Shown in pieces: positions 29,604 through 37,960 of a DNA stretch of 40,704 nt. The position numbers and the translations under genes were made by a program. The notes beneath the pieces are model-generated. The model was not told the origin of the DNA, did not search any database, and saw nothing but the letters and a program-made list of their open reading frames with translations. The DNA lies in the NCBI RefSeq assembly GCF_001435505.1, contig NZ_AZDO01000052.1:1-40704 (forward strand), read 5' to 3'. How positions within the stretch are numbered: the first letter of the stretch is position 1; every line of letters starts with the position of its first letter. Origin of the DNA: Companilactobacillus futsaii JCM 17355 (GTDB lineage: Bacteria > Bacillota > Bacilli > Lactobacillales > Lactobacillaceae).

Positions 29604-30369
29604 ATTTTCATCAGTGATAGGTTTTATCGTTTTGTTGCTGCTAATTTTGCCGCTGATGATAGTCATAATTACTTCTTTTGGGTCAGAGACGGCAATATCT
29701 TTTCCAATTAAAGGCTTCACATTGAACTGGTATCACAATGTATTTCAACAGCCAGACTTTGTCGAGGGAATGAAGATGAGTTTTATAGTTGCTATTTTGG
29801 CAGCAACAATCGCCCTGTTAATTGGGATTCCTGCAGTTTATGCATTAACGCATTTTCAAATCCACCATAAGAGTTGGTTTCAAAATATCTTCTTGAATCC
29901 AGCTTTAATACCAGAAATAGTTATCGGTTTTGCGCTTTATCAAACGTTAGTAATTAGTTTTGGATTGCCACTGTTTTTGAGTTTGTTAGTCGGACATTGC
30001 TTGTTGTGTTTGCCTTATGTGATTCGTTTACTGACAGCAGGGATGATGGATTTTGACAATCGAATTGAGGAAGCCGCCTGGATGGTCGGATATAACAAAA
30101 TTGTGACGTTTTTCAAAGTCGTTATTCCTAATATTAAACAGAGTATTTTGGCAGCATTCATTCTCTCTTTTATTACTTCCTTCAACAACATTCCGATTAC
30201 GTTGTTCATGAATGGACCATCGTTGAACATGCTACCAACATCCATTTTGAATTATTTGGAAAACAATTATGATCCGACTGTATCGGCAGTGTCAGTTATT
30301 TTGATGCTCATCACAGCTGCTTTGATGATGATTGCTGAGAAGTATTTGGGATTAAACAAACTAACTTAG
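29587..30369 (+). CDS. ABC transporter permease, PotC-like
   Basis: 260 residues, six hydrophobic segments, EAA loop EEAAWMVGYNKIVTFFKVVIP. Second permease of the same importer. TTG start with GGAGG ten bases upstream, both inside the end of the first permease gene. Ends 10 bases before the ATPase gene. PotC-like fold; the substrate specificity of such transporters lies mainly in the binding protein. Confidence 0.92.
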   Translation: MKSKIRFSSVIGFIVLLLLILPLMIVIITSFGSETAISFPIKGFTLNWYHNVFQQPDFVEGMKMSFIVAILAATIALLIGIPAVYALTHFQIHHKSWFQNIFLNPALIPEIVIGFALYQTLVISFGLPLFLSLLVGHCLLCLPYVIRLLTAGMMDFDNRIEEAAWMVGYNKIVTFFKVVIPNIKQSILAAFILSFITSFNNIPITLFMNGPSLNMLPTSILNYLENNYDPTVSAVSVILMLITAALMMIAEKYLGLNKLT

Positions 30370-30379
30370 GAGACATATT

Positions 30380-31381
30380 TTGGCACAAATAAAAATAGAG
30401 AATCTAACTCTGTCATATCAAAAAAATAAACAAATTCTAAAAGATTTATCGTTGGAAATTAATAATGGTGAGTTGTTATCGATTTTGGGACCTAGTGGTT
30501 GCGGAAAAACAACCATGTTAAGGCTGATATCAGGATTGTTACCGATTCAGGGTGGTTCTATTAAAGTCGCTGGAAATGATATTTCCAAGGTACCAGTTTA
30601 TAAAAGAAATTTTGGAATGGTTTTTCAAAGTTATGCCTTGTTTCCTCATATGACAATTTTTCAAAATGTGGCCTTCGGATTAAAGCGTAAGAAACTATCT
30701 AAAGAAGTGATTTCAGAAAAAACTTTGAGTATTTTGAAAACAACCGGCTTGATAGATTTGAAAGATAGGATGCCTAGTGAATTATCTGGTGGACAGCAAC
30801 AACGAGTCTCATTAGCCCGTGCTTTAGCTATTAATCCGGATGTTTTGTTGCTAGACGAACCTTTGAGTAATTTGGATGCTAAGTTACGAATAGAAATGCG
30901 TGAAGAAATTAGTCGTTTACAAAAAAAGATGAAAATGACAACGATTTTTGTAACTCATGATCAAGAAGAATGTTTTGCTATTTCAGATCGTGTAGCAGTG
31001 ATGAATAAAGGTAAAATTGAACAACTTGATACACCTGAACGAATCTATCAACATCCAAAGACACGTTTTGTGGCTGAATTTATTGGTTATGACAACTTTA
31101 TTTCTAAAGACTGGGCTACAGAACATGGTTGGAGTTATAACGATACAAATTCGGGTAAGTATCTAACAATCAGACCTGAAAATATCAAAGTAGGTACGGG
31201 AAACAATACTTTGAAAGGTAAGATTACAGCTCGTAACTTTTTGGGCGATTGTTATCAATATATCGTTGAAACAGAACTAGGTCGGATGAAAGTTGACACT
31301 GACAATAAGGATTATCAAATAGGTTCTGAACTAACTTTATATTTTGATAAACAATCACTAATTGAACTAGAGAATAAATAA
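30380..31381 (+). CDS. ABC transporter ATP-binding protein, PotA-like
   Basis: 333 residues. Walker A GPSGCGKTTMLR, Q-loop FQSYALFPHMT, signature LSGGQQQRVSLARAL, Walker B VLLLDEPLSNLD and switch His in VTHDQEE. The C-terminal third (after about residue 240) has a TOBE-like regulatory domain with TIRPENIKVG. Start is TTG with TTAGGAGA upstream, the third TTG start in a row in this operon. Confidence 0.95.
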   Translation: MAQIKIENLTLSYQKNKQILKDLSLEINNGELLSILGPSGCGKTTMLRLISGLLPIQGGSIKVAGNDISKVPVYKRNFGMVFQSYALFPHMTIFQNVAFGLKRKKLSKEVISEKTLSILKTTGLIDLKDRMPSELSGGQQQRVSLARALAINPDVLLLDEPLSNLDAKLRIEMREEISRLQKKMKMTTIFVTHDQEECFAISDRVAVMNKGKIEQLDTPERIYQHPKTRFVAEFIGYDNFISKDWATEHGWSYNDTNSGKYLTIRPENIKVGTGNNTLKGKITARNFLGDCYQYIVETELGRMKVDTDNKDYQIGSELTLYFDKQSLIELENK

Positions 31382-31398
31382 ATTAAATAGGTGAAAAT

Positions 31399-32460
31399 AT
31401 GAAAAAATTTGCAAAGATTTTGACTATCGTTACAACGCTCTTGATTGCATTGACAGTTGCCGGATGTGGTAAGACTGCTAATAAACAATTAACTGTTTCA
31501 ACTTTTGGTTTAGCAACTAAACAAATGACTAGGGATGTTTTCAATCCATTTGCTAAAGCTAACGATTTGACAGTTAAGAGTCAGTTTGGGGACAGTTCTT
31601 CTAGATTCACACAAATCTCACACAACCCAAATTCTGGCGTTGACGTTATTGAATTAGCTCAAAATAACGCTGTTGCAGGTAGTAACAAGAATTTATTTAA
31701 GAAACTTGATTTCAGTAAAATTAAGAACTTCAAATATCTTTCAAAAGATCAACAAAAATTAGCTAAGGAAACTAATAGTGTCCCTTATACGGTCAATAGT
31801 ATTGGGATTATTTACAATCCTAAAAAAATTGGCAAAATCACTTCTTGGGATCAACTTTGGGATAAGAAATTAGAAGGTAAAATCGCTATTCCTGATATTG
31901 CAACAACATTTGGTCCAGCTATGGTTTATATCGCTAATCAACACGCTCAAAACCTTCAAGCAAGTTCTAGCTTTGTAGACAACGGCAAAGTTGATGAAAA
32001 GCAAGCTTTCGCACAATTGAAAGCCTTGAAACCTAATGTAGTTAAAACTTATGCTAAATCTTCTGACCTAGCTAACATGTTTAAGTCTGGTGAAATCGAT
32101 GCTGCAGTTGTAGGTGATTTTGCTGTTGGTATGATCAAAAATGCTGCTCCTGATGTTGAATACATGGTTCCAGAATCAGGTACATATGCTAATTACGATA
32201 CAGTTTCAATTTTGAAGAATAGTAAAAATGAAGATGCTGCTTATAAGTACATTGATTACCGTATCAGCAAAGCTTCTCAAAGTAAGGTTGCTGAATCAAA
32301 TTCATTGAATAATGCTCCAGTCAACTCATCAGTAACATTAAAAGATCCTCAATACATGACTTACGGTGATACTGCTAAACGTGCTAAGATGATTGATTTC
32401 AACTACGTTAACAAAGAATTACCATCATGGATCAAGCAATGGAATCAAACTATGAACTAA
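31399..32460 (+). CDS. Extracellular solute-binding lipoprotein of the ABC importer (copy 1)
   Basis: 353 residues. Signal peptide with lipobox TVAGC (Cys23), so it is anchored to the outer face of the membrane. The rest is a PotD/SBP_bac-type periplasmic-binding fold (QLTVSTFGLATKQM, VDVIELAQNNAV, SWDQLWDKKLEGKIAIPDI, SGEIDAAVVGDFAVG). ATG start with AGGTGA upstream, 17 bases after the ATPase gene. A diverged paralogue lies at 34321-35289. Genuine polyamine binders carry several ligand-contact acidic and aromatic residues, and I cannot verify these without a structure-based alignment. Confidence 0.93.
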   Translation: MKKFAKILTIVTTLLIALTVAGCGKTANKQLTVSTFGLATKQMTRDVFNPFAKANDLTVKSQFGDSSSRFTQISHNPNSGVDVIELAQNNAVAGSNKNLFKKLDFSKIKNFKYLSKDQQKLAKETNSVPYTVNSIGIIYNPKKIGKITSWDQLWDKKLEGKIAIPDIATTFGPAMVYIANQHAQNLQASSSFVDNGKVDEKQAFAQLKALKPNVVKTYAKSSDLANMFKSGEIDAAVVGDFAVGMIKNAAPDVEYMVPESGTYANYDTVSILKNSKNEDAAYKYIDYRISKASQSKVAESNSLNNAPVNSSVTLKDPQYMTYGDTAKRAKMIDFNYVNKELPSWIKQWNQTMN

Positions 32461-32474
32461 AAGGGAAGTTGAAA

Positions 32475-34151
32475 ATGCAAGTAGATACGTTGATTGAAAA
32501 TGGACTAGTTTTTAATACTTTTTCACAAAAGTTTGAAAGAAAAAATATTGCGATTGAAAATGGGAAAATTTTAATGGTTGGAGCCGATTTACAATTTGAA
32601 GCAAAAAAAATTGTTGACGCTTATAATCGTTATATTATTCCGGGATTGATCGATTCTCATATGCACATTGAAAGTTCCATGACTGATCCTGCTCATTTTG
32701 GAAATGAAGCTGTTAGATTTGGAACAACAACGGTCATCGCTGATGCGCATGAGATTTCAAATGTGGCTGGAATCAAAGGTTTAAAAGATTTTATGGCTCA
32801 AAAGAGTATTATTGATGTCTTTTATGCACTACCTTCTTCAGTTCCTTCAACTAGAACCGAAATGGAAACTACTGGTGGCGTGATAGGATTAGCGGAGACA
32901 GAAGAATTGCTTAAAGATCCTAGAATCGTTTGTCTAGGTGAAGCAATGAATTTCAAAGGTATCGTTTCTCAGCCTGAATCTTTGATCAGACAAATTATTA
33001 AGCTGTGTAAGGAACTTAGACCGACAATGCCTCTGGAAGGACACTGTCCTCAATATTCTGGCTTAGACTTAGCCAAATTTGCTGCCAGTGGAATTACTTC
33101 TGATCACACTTATCAAACACCAACTAGTATTGTTGAACGAATCAATAATGGGATATTTATCCAATTTCAGAAGAAATCAATGTCAAAAGAGAATATGCAA
33201 ACCATCATTGATCATAACTTCTATGAATATGCAGCCTTTGTGACGGATGATGTGATGGCAGATGACTTAGTCAATGGACATTTGAATGTTATCGTTAAGG
33301 AAGCTATCGATATGGGAATGCCGGCTGAAAAAGCTATTTATATGGCAACCTATACTCCAGCTAGAAGAATGTCTTTGAATGACCGTGGGGCGATTGCTCC
33401 GGGTAGAGTGGCTGATTTAATCTTTTTGGGTGATCCACAACAATTTAATATTCAAGAAGTCTATAAATCTGGTCGGTTAAGCTCCAATATAACGCCGTTA
33501 CATCCAAAATTTTCAGTATCATTGAAGAATTCAGTTAAGGTTAAAAAAATAACAACGGCTGATTTAGAATTATCAAGTGACAAAACTAGTGTTTTGGCTA
33601 ACGTAATAGAAATAAATCAACAAGGTACTTTTACAAAACACATTCAAGAAAGATTAGCAGTTAAGAATGGTTTAGTGGATTGGCAAAGTGCCGGTTTATC
33701 GTTATTGATGGTTCAAGAACGTTACGGTAAAAATGGCAATGTCAGTTTTGCTTTGGTAAAGAATGCTTTGAATAAGCCAGGTGCAATTGGTACTACTTGG
33801 GCTCACGATCATCATAATTTGATGGTTATGGGAACTGACTTGGAATCGATGGTTGCAGCACAACACGAACTGGTAGATGAACAAGGTGGCTACGTTGTAG
33901 TAAATCAAGGACAATTAGTCGCGAATGCACCATTAAATATTGGTGGAATTATTAGTTCAAAACCAGTAGTCGAATTGGCACAGGAGATCAAGCAAGTACG
34001 TACAGAAATGCAAAATTTGGGGTATCATAATTTCAACGAAATAATGTCCTTCTCGACGATTTCACTATTAGTTTCTCCAGAATTAAAAATCTCTGATGTA
34101 GGAATGTTCGATGTTAAGTCACAACACAAAATTCCGCTCTTTGAAAAATAA
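32475..34151 (+). CDS. ade: Adenine deaminase
   Basis: Converts adenine to hypoxanthine and ammonia in purine salvage. Amidohydrolase fold of 558 residues: metal ligands H62-M-H64 in IDSHMHIESS, a second block LEGHCPQYSGLDL...SDHT, TDDVMADDLVNGHL, GAIAPGRVADLIFLGD, and the family-specific C-terminal AHDHHNLMVMGTD. Two positions differ from the usual text (TDDVMADD for TDDRHPED), which may mean altered specificity. The frame is open upstream into the lipoprotein gene, but AAGGGAAG precedes the ATG at 32475. Co-directional with and 14 bases after the importer gene, so it is in the same operon. Confidence 0.93.
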   Translation: MQVDTLIENGLVFNTFSQKFERKNIAIENGKILMVGADLQFEAKKIVDAYNRYIIPGLIDSHMHIESSMTDPAHFGNEAVRFGTTTVIADAHEISNVAGIKGLKDFMAQKSIIDVFYALPSSVPSTRTEMETTGGVIGLAETEELLKDPRIVCLGEAMNFKGIVSQPESLIRQIIKLCKELRPTMPLEGHCPQYSGLDLAKFAASGITSDHTYQTPTSIVERINNGIFIQFQKKSMSKENMQTIIDHNFYEYAAFVTDDVMADDLVNGHLNVIVKEAIDMGMPAEKAIYMATYTPARRMSLNDRGAIAPGRVADLIFLGDPQQFNIQEVYKSGRLSSNITPLHPKFSVSLKNSVKVKKITTADLELSSDKTSVLANVIEINQQGTFTKHIQERLAVKNGLVDWQSAGLSLLMVQERYGKNGNVSFALVKNALNKPGAIGTTWAHDHHNLMVMGTDLESMVAAQHELVDEQGGYVVVNQGQLVANAPLNIGGIISSKPVVELAQEIKQVRTEMQNLGYHNFNEIMSFSTISLLVSPELKISDVGMFDVKSQHKIPLFEK

Positions 34152-34165
34152 TTTAGATAAAACAT

Positions 34166-34211
34166 AGACTCTATTAGATGGTATTTTCTATTCTTATGGA
34201 GTCTTTTTTTA
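34166..34211 (+). terminator. Terminator after adenine deaminase
   Basis: AGACTC (34166-34171) pairs with GAGTCT (34199-34204), with further pairing inside, followed by seven T. It separates the importer-ade operon from the second lipoprotein gene. Confidence 0.8.
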
Positions 34212-34218
34212 CAGTCTT

Positions 34219-34287
34219 ATTTATCAATTGATAAATTTTTTTTGCAGTCGTTATAACGATAGTTGATTGAAGAATTCTTGTTATACT
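34219..34287 (+). promoter_or_regulatory. Palindrome-rich promoter of the second binding lipoprotein
   Basis: A perfect 18-bp palindrome ATTTATCAATTGATAAAT (34219-34236) and a perfect 12-bp palindrome TCGTTATAACGA (34248-34259). One possible promoter, TTGATA (34228-34233) and TATAAC (34252-34257) with an 18-base spacer, has its -35 inside the first palindrome and its -10 inside the second. Another candidate -10, TATACT (34282-34287), has no good -35. Either way the palindromes look like operators. No PurR-like box is seen here. Confidence 0.6.
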
Positions 34288-34320
34288 TAATGAAAATAGA
34301 TATGTTAGGGGAGCTCAATT

Positions 34321-35289
34321 ATGTTAAAGAAGAAAATTGGACTTATCATTGCATTATCTTTAGTAATGTTGTTTATAACGGCTTGTGGTCAATCTCAGAA
34401 GACACTGACTGTTTCAACATTTAAAACTTCTGCTAAACAGGAGCAAGAAAATATTTGGAAGAATTTTGATGAGAAATATGACCTAAAAATCAAAGGGGAA
34501 TTTGGCACGGAAGATGAACGTCTAGAAAATAGTAAGACGGGAATTGACGTAATCGAATTAACACAAAGATACGCTGTGCGTGGAAACAAACAAGCAAGAT
34601 TTAAAAAGTTGGATTTTTCCAAATTAAAGAATTTTAAACTCTTGTCTAAAGAGCAACAACAAATCGCTAGAAAAACGAATAGTATACCTTATCAAATTAG
34701 TGTTTTGGGCGTTGCCTATGATGTAAAACAAATTGAACAGTTTTATTCCTGGAATCAACTCTGGGATAAGAGATTGGAAAAACATCTCGCTATTCCTGAT
34801 ATTTCAACGGTTTTTGGACCAGAAATGCTATACATAGCACAGGGACACTATCAACGTAAGCAGGTCACTTCGGTTTTTGTTGATAATGGTCTAATAGACG
34901 CTAACCCAACCTTTAGTGAATTAAAAAAATTACGTCCGAATATTTTAAAAACTTATGAAGATCCTAAAAATTTGATTAAAATGTTTCAGTCAGGAAAGAT
35001 TGATGTGGCTGTAGTTAGCAATGAAATTGGTGAGAAAATTCAAAAAAATAATGAAAATGTTCGATACGTTTTGCCAAATGAAGAGACTTATCTTAGTTAT
35101 AAAATGGCAGCTATTCTAAACGATGGTCAATCTAAGGAATCTTATCGTTACTTAGATTACTTAATCAAAGCTAATAAAGATAATTTGAAAAAGAATAGTA
35201 CCTTCGAAAATGTTCGAAAAATTGATTATACTTTCTTAAATAAACATTTAACTAATTATACTAAGCAGTGGAATGAAATTATCGAGTGA
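34321..35289 (+). CDS. Second solute-binding lipoprotein, paralogue of 31399-32460
   Basis: 322 residues. Lipobox FITAC (Cys22) after a hydrophobic signal. It shares a clear collinear pattern with the lipoprotein of the importer: LTVSTFKTSAKQ, GIDVIELTQRYAVRG, SWNQLWDKRLEKHLAIPDISTVFGPEM, VFVDNGLID, FQSGKIDVAVVS, TKQWNEII. It is shorter by about 30 residues, mainly near the C-terminus. It has its own promoter and a different set of operators, and no permease or ATPase of its own, so it probably hands a related ligand to the adjacent importer. ATG with AGGGGAG upstream. Confidence 0.9.
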   Translation: MLKKKIGLIIALSLVMLFITACGQSQKTLTVSTFKTSAKQEQENIWKNFDEKYDLKIKGEFGTEDERLENSKTGIDVIELTQRYAVRGNKQARFKKLDFSKLKNFKLLSKEQQQIARKTNSIPYQISVLGVAYDVKQIEQFYSWNQLWDKRLEKHLAIPDISTVFGPEMLYIAQGHYQRKQVTSVFVDNGLIDANPTFSELKKLRPNILKTYEDPKNLIKMFQSGKIDVAVVSNEIGEKIQKNNENVRYVLPNEETYLSYKMAAILNDGQSKESYRYLDYLIKANKDNLKKNSTFENVRKIDYTFLNKHLTNYTKQWNEIIE

Positions 35290-35384
35290 TAATTAAAAGC
35301 GTAACGCCGTTATAATGTAGATTATCTGATTAATTTAAAACTGAAGTTGCCATTAAAGGTGGTAAAATTGTTTCAATAGGTATT

Positions 35385-35399
35385 TCGAAAACGATTGCA
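35385..35399 (+). promoter_or_regulatory. Candidate cre (CcpA) site
   Basis: TCGAAAACGATTGCA matches the catabolite-response consensus WTGNAANCGNWNNCW at every defined position but one. It lies about 60 bases upstream of the Gfo/Idh oxidoreductase start, so the gene may be under carbon catabolite control. Confidence 0.5.
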
Positions 35400-35457
35400 A
35401 AAAATGCTTTAAATTTGTTTGGAAGATATCTCAAGAAATATTTTACGAGGTGATAAT

Positions 35458-36369
35458 ATGGAGAAAATTGGCGTTATCGGTTTAGGGAATATTGCTCAAA
35501 AAGCATATTTACCAGTTATGGCTACATTACAAGATAAATTTGAATGGCATCTAACTACTAGAAATGAACAAAAAGGTCAAATGTTGGAAACTAAGTATGG
35601 TTTCAAACATTTCCATCAAACACTTGATGAATTGATTACTGAAAAACCTTTGGCAGTTTTTGTACATACACCAACTAAGACGCATTATGAAATCATTAAA
35701 CAGCTACTAAATAATGATATTAATGTGTATGTTGATAAGCCAATTTCTGAAGATTTAGCTCAAGTTGAAGAATTGTATGAATTGGCTGAAAATAAAGGCT
35801 TGATGCTAACTTGTGGATTCAACCGCCGCTTTGCACCATTTGACCAAGAATTGAAACAAATTGCTGACAAACGAACAATCGTCTCAGAAAAGATTCGTGA
35901 AAATTCGCCTCAACCGGCACAATTTGCTATTTTTGATTTAATGATTCATTCAGTTGATACTGCTCTTTATTTGATGGATGAAGAGATTGAACGAGTAAAT
36001 AATTTTGTAGTAACTAATGATAAAGGAGATTTGGAACAGGGTTATATTACAATTGAAGGTCAAAAGAGCCATGTTCAAGTAATTACGAATATGGTTGGTG
36101 GTAGCAATTTGGAATTATCAACTGTTCAGGGAGCAACGACACGCCAAACGGTGACGAACTTGAATCTTTTGGAAACCTACCAAACAGGGATGACGACACA
36201 AACTTCACGTCCAGATTGGGAAGAAACACTAGTTACAAGAGGTTTTGATCCAATTATTCGAGCTTTTCTTAAAGCTGTGAGTGAACAATTAACTAATCCT
36301 GTCAGCCCCGAATCGTCTATTTTGAGTCATAAATTATGTTTCGATTTAGTAAAATCTTTACAAAAATAA
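35458..36369 (+). CDS. Gfo/Idh/MocA-family oxidoreductase (MviM/YceM type)
   Basis: 303 residues. N-terminal Rossmann fold with IGVIGLGNIAQKAYLPVM, then VFVHTPTKTHYEI and VYVDKPISED, which carries the conserved Lys of the EKP-type motif, and CGFNRRFAP. The C-terminal alpha/beta domain contains MIHSVDTALYLM. NAD(P)-dependent oxidation or reduction of a sugar or sugar-like compound; the substrate is unknown. An upstream frame exists to 35419, but GAGGTGATA precedes the ATG at 35458. Stands alone, 168 bases after the second lipoprotein, with a cre-like site upstream. Ends before a 339-base gap. Confidence 0.92.
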   Translation: MEKIGVIGLGNIAQKAYLPVMATLQDKFEWHLTTRNEQKGQMLETKYGFKHFHQTLDELITEKPLAVFVHTPTKTHYEIIKQLLNNDINVYVDKPISEDLAQVEELYELAENKGLMLTCGFNRRFAPFDQELKQIADKRTIVSEKIRENSPQPAQFAIFDLMIHSVDTALYLMDEEIERVNNFVVTNDKGDLEQGYITIEGQKSHVQVITNMVGGSNLELSTVQGATTRQTVTNLNLLETYQTGMTTQTSRPDWEETLVTRGFDPIIRAFLKAVSEQLTNPVSPESSILSHKLCFDLVKSLQK

Positions 36370-36649
36370 GTAATTGCAGCGTACCACAATATCTTGGGGC
36401 AAACATACGTCTCACTACAAGATGTTCCATGTGAAACAATTTACAGTAAAAGCTTGCTATGACAAGGTTTTAAACTTCCAAAATTTGAAAACGGATACTA
36501 CTATTTCGGTAAGTAACAACTAGATGTAGTTTGGAAAACAATTGACTTGTACTAGTAAAACATGTCATACTACTGACGGTGCCAAACCTAGATAAGGGAA
36601 TTTGATTGGCGCATTAGCGTTTGGAAAATCGATGCACCTTATCACGAAG
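36370..36649 (+). pseudogene. Possible decayed coding remnant in a long gap
   Basis: The gap between the oxidoreductase and the ClC-like gene has no intact gene. One frame, counted from 36370, gives protein-like pieces (GQTYVSLQDV, then GFKLPKFENGYYYFGK, QLDVVWKTIDLY, and WRISVWKIDAPYH) broken by six stops. These pieces recall cell-wall repeat domains of lactobacilli, but six stops in about 110 codons is what chance would also give, so this is only a suggestion. The stretch also carries a parS-like site and ends at a terminator. Confidence 0.25.
36423..36438. other. Second parS-like site (one mismatch)
   Basis: TGTTCCATGTGAAACA differs from the consensus TGTTNCACGTGAAACA only by T for C in the centre. 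It lies about 13 kb to the right of oriC in non-coding DNA, roughly mirroring the perfect site at 13850 to the left. Confidence 0.7.
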
Positions 36650-36678
36650 ACTTCACATTTTATGTGGAGTTTTTTTTA
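36650..36678 (+). terminator. Terminator before the ClC-like gene
   Basis: ACTTCACAT pairs with ATGTGGAGT (one G-U) around TTT, followed by seven T. Confidence 0.85.
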
Positions 36679-36708
36679 TAAATTTATAAATTTTTAAAAG
36701 GCGTACAA

Positions 36709-37902
36709 ATGATAAAAAGAATAGCATTAGTTAGTTATGGATTGATTTTAAGTGCTGTGATCGGTGTGATTGCAGCTTTATTTTTAATAATTGAAAATTT
36801 ATTGTCAGAATTAGTCTGGATGACAAATAATCAATTACTACAGATCTTATTTGTAATAGTTGGTGGATTTATTTTATATTCTCTTTTGAAACGATGGCCA
36901 CATCTTCCTAAGACAGCGCATGATTCAATTTCGGAATTAAAGACTAATCAGACGATAGACTATCAAGATGTTTTTGCTAATTTATTGATTACGTTAGTTA
37001 TTTTGACTTTTGGAGCTGGAGTTGGACCGGAAGCTGCTTTATTAAGTGCTATTATTTCACTATCAATTTGGCAAGCTGATAATTTACGGTATTTATATTT
37101 TCATTACGATGAATTAAAACAGCTTCAAATTAGTGAACGCATGAAACGTTTGTTTAATCCTTTTGCATATCGACAAAAATACAATCAAAAAATAGCTCCC
37201 AAAGTTACAAAGATTGTCAGACAAAAGAAGTTATTGTATGGAATCTTTGCTCTCAATGGTGTAGTTAGTTTTGGATTGCTATTACGTCAAACCGATCAAC
37301 CATCATTTGTAACAAAGCTGGGTCAAACTAATTGGAATTTAAAACAAATTTGGATTGTGCCGGTATTAATGATTTTCGGAATGATTTTTGCTCAAATTTG
37401 TAAGTGGTTATATCAATTTTTTACTGAACAAATCTCTAAAATTTCTTTGACTTTATCAACAAAAGTGGCCATCGGAACTTTAGGTGTCATAGTTATCGTT
37501 TTACTAGAACCAGAATTACTTTTTTCAGGACAACACAGCTTACATTTACTAGTTGGTGATTGGTCGCAAAAAACGGCACTATTTTTGATAGGAATGGCGA
37601 TTTTAAAATTGATTTTCCTAGCTTGGTGCTTAAATTTCAATTGGCGTGGGGGAGATATTTTCCCTTTAACCTTCGCGGCAATGATTTTAGGATTTGCGGC
37701 AGCGCAGTTATTACCGAATTTTGATAGATTATTGGTTGTGTCAGTGGTAACAACGACGATATTATCAGAGTTAATTTCACCAATAGTTGGCGGAATTTTC
37801 TTGATATTTTTCTTCCCAATTCAGTTATGGGTAATTATTTTAGTGATAGCTGGATTACTATATGTAATTGATAAAAAAGTTGCTTTTTTACAACAAAAAT
37901 AA
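36709..37902 (+). CDS. ClC-like ion channel/transporter membrane protein
   Basis: 397 residues with about ten hydrophobic segments. GAGVGPEAALLSA in the first half resembles the ion-binding GxEGP region of ClC channels and antiporters, and NWRGGDIFPLTFAAMILG near the end resembles the conserved GGxFxPxLxxGA segment. The arrangement is closest to YfeO-type distant ClC members. Ion (chloride, fluoride or other) and mechanism are unknown; no Phe-rich fluoride CLC-F signature is obvious. ATG with AAAAGGCG upstream. Single gene ending at a bidirectional terminator. Confidence 0.8.
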   Translation: MIKRIALVSYGLILSAVIGVIAALFLIIENLLSELVWMTNNQLLQILFVIVGGFILYSLLKRWPHLPKTAHDSISELKTNQTIDYQDVFANLLITLVILTFGAGVGPEAALLSAIISLSIWQADNLRYLYFHYDELKQLQISERMKRLFNPFAYRQKYNQKIAPKVTKIVRQKKLLYGIFALNGVVSFGLLLRQTDQPSFVTKLGQTNWNLKQIWIVPVLMIFGMIFAQICKWLYQFFTEQISKISLTLSTKVAIGTLGVIVIVLLEPELLFSGQHSLHLLVGDWSQKTALFLIGMAILKLIFLAWCLNFNWRGGDIFPLTFAAMILGFAAAQLLPNFDRLLVVSVVTTTILSELISPIVGGIFLIFFFPIQLWVIILVIAGLLYVIDKKVAFLQQK

Positions 37903-37956
37903 ACAAATAAGACCTGATAGAATTCATTTTTGAGGTTCTATCTAGGTCTTATTTAT
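37903..37956. terminator. Bidirectional terminator
   Basis: AAATAAGACCT...GATAGAA pairs with TTCTATC...AGGTCTTATTT, with A/T tracts on both sides. It serves the converging ClC-like gene and the XRE regulator gene. Confidence 0.85.
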
Positions 37957-37960
37957 TTTG

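Noticed and set aside
28514-35314. TATAACG heptamer shared by 28514, 34252 and 35308 (reverse) as a common operator
   Set aside because: The heptamer also occurs inside coding sequence (for example in the PBP and ade genes) about as often as chance predicts. Only the full palindromes are kept as signals.
36422-36523. Small open frame of 33 codons (MFHVKQFTV...)
   Set aside because: No ribosome site and no recognised family. It is read in a different frame from the possible remnant, so it is most likely chance.
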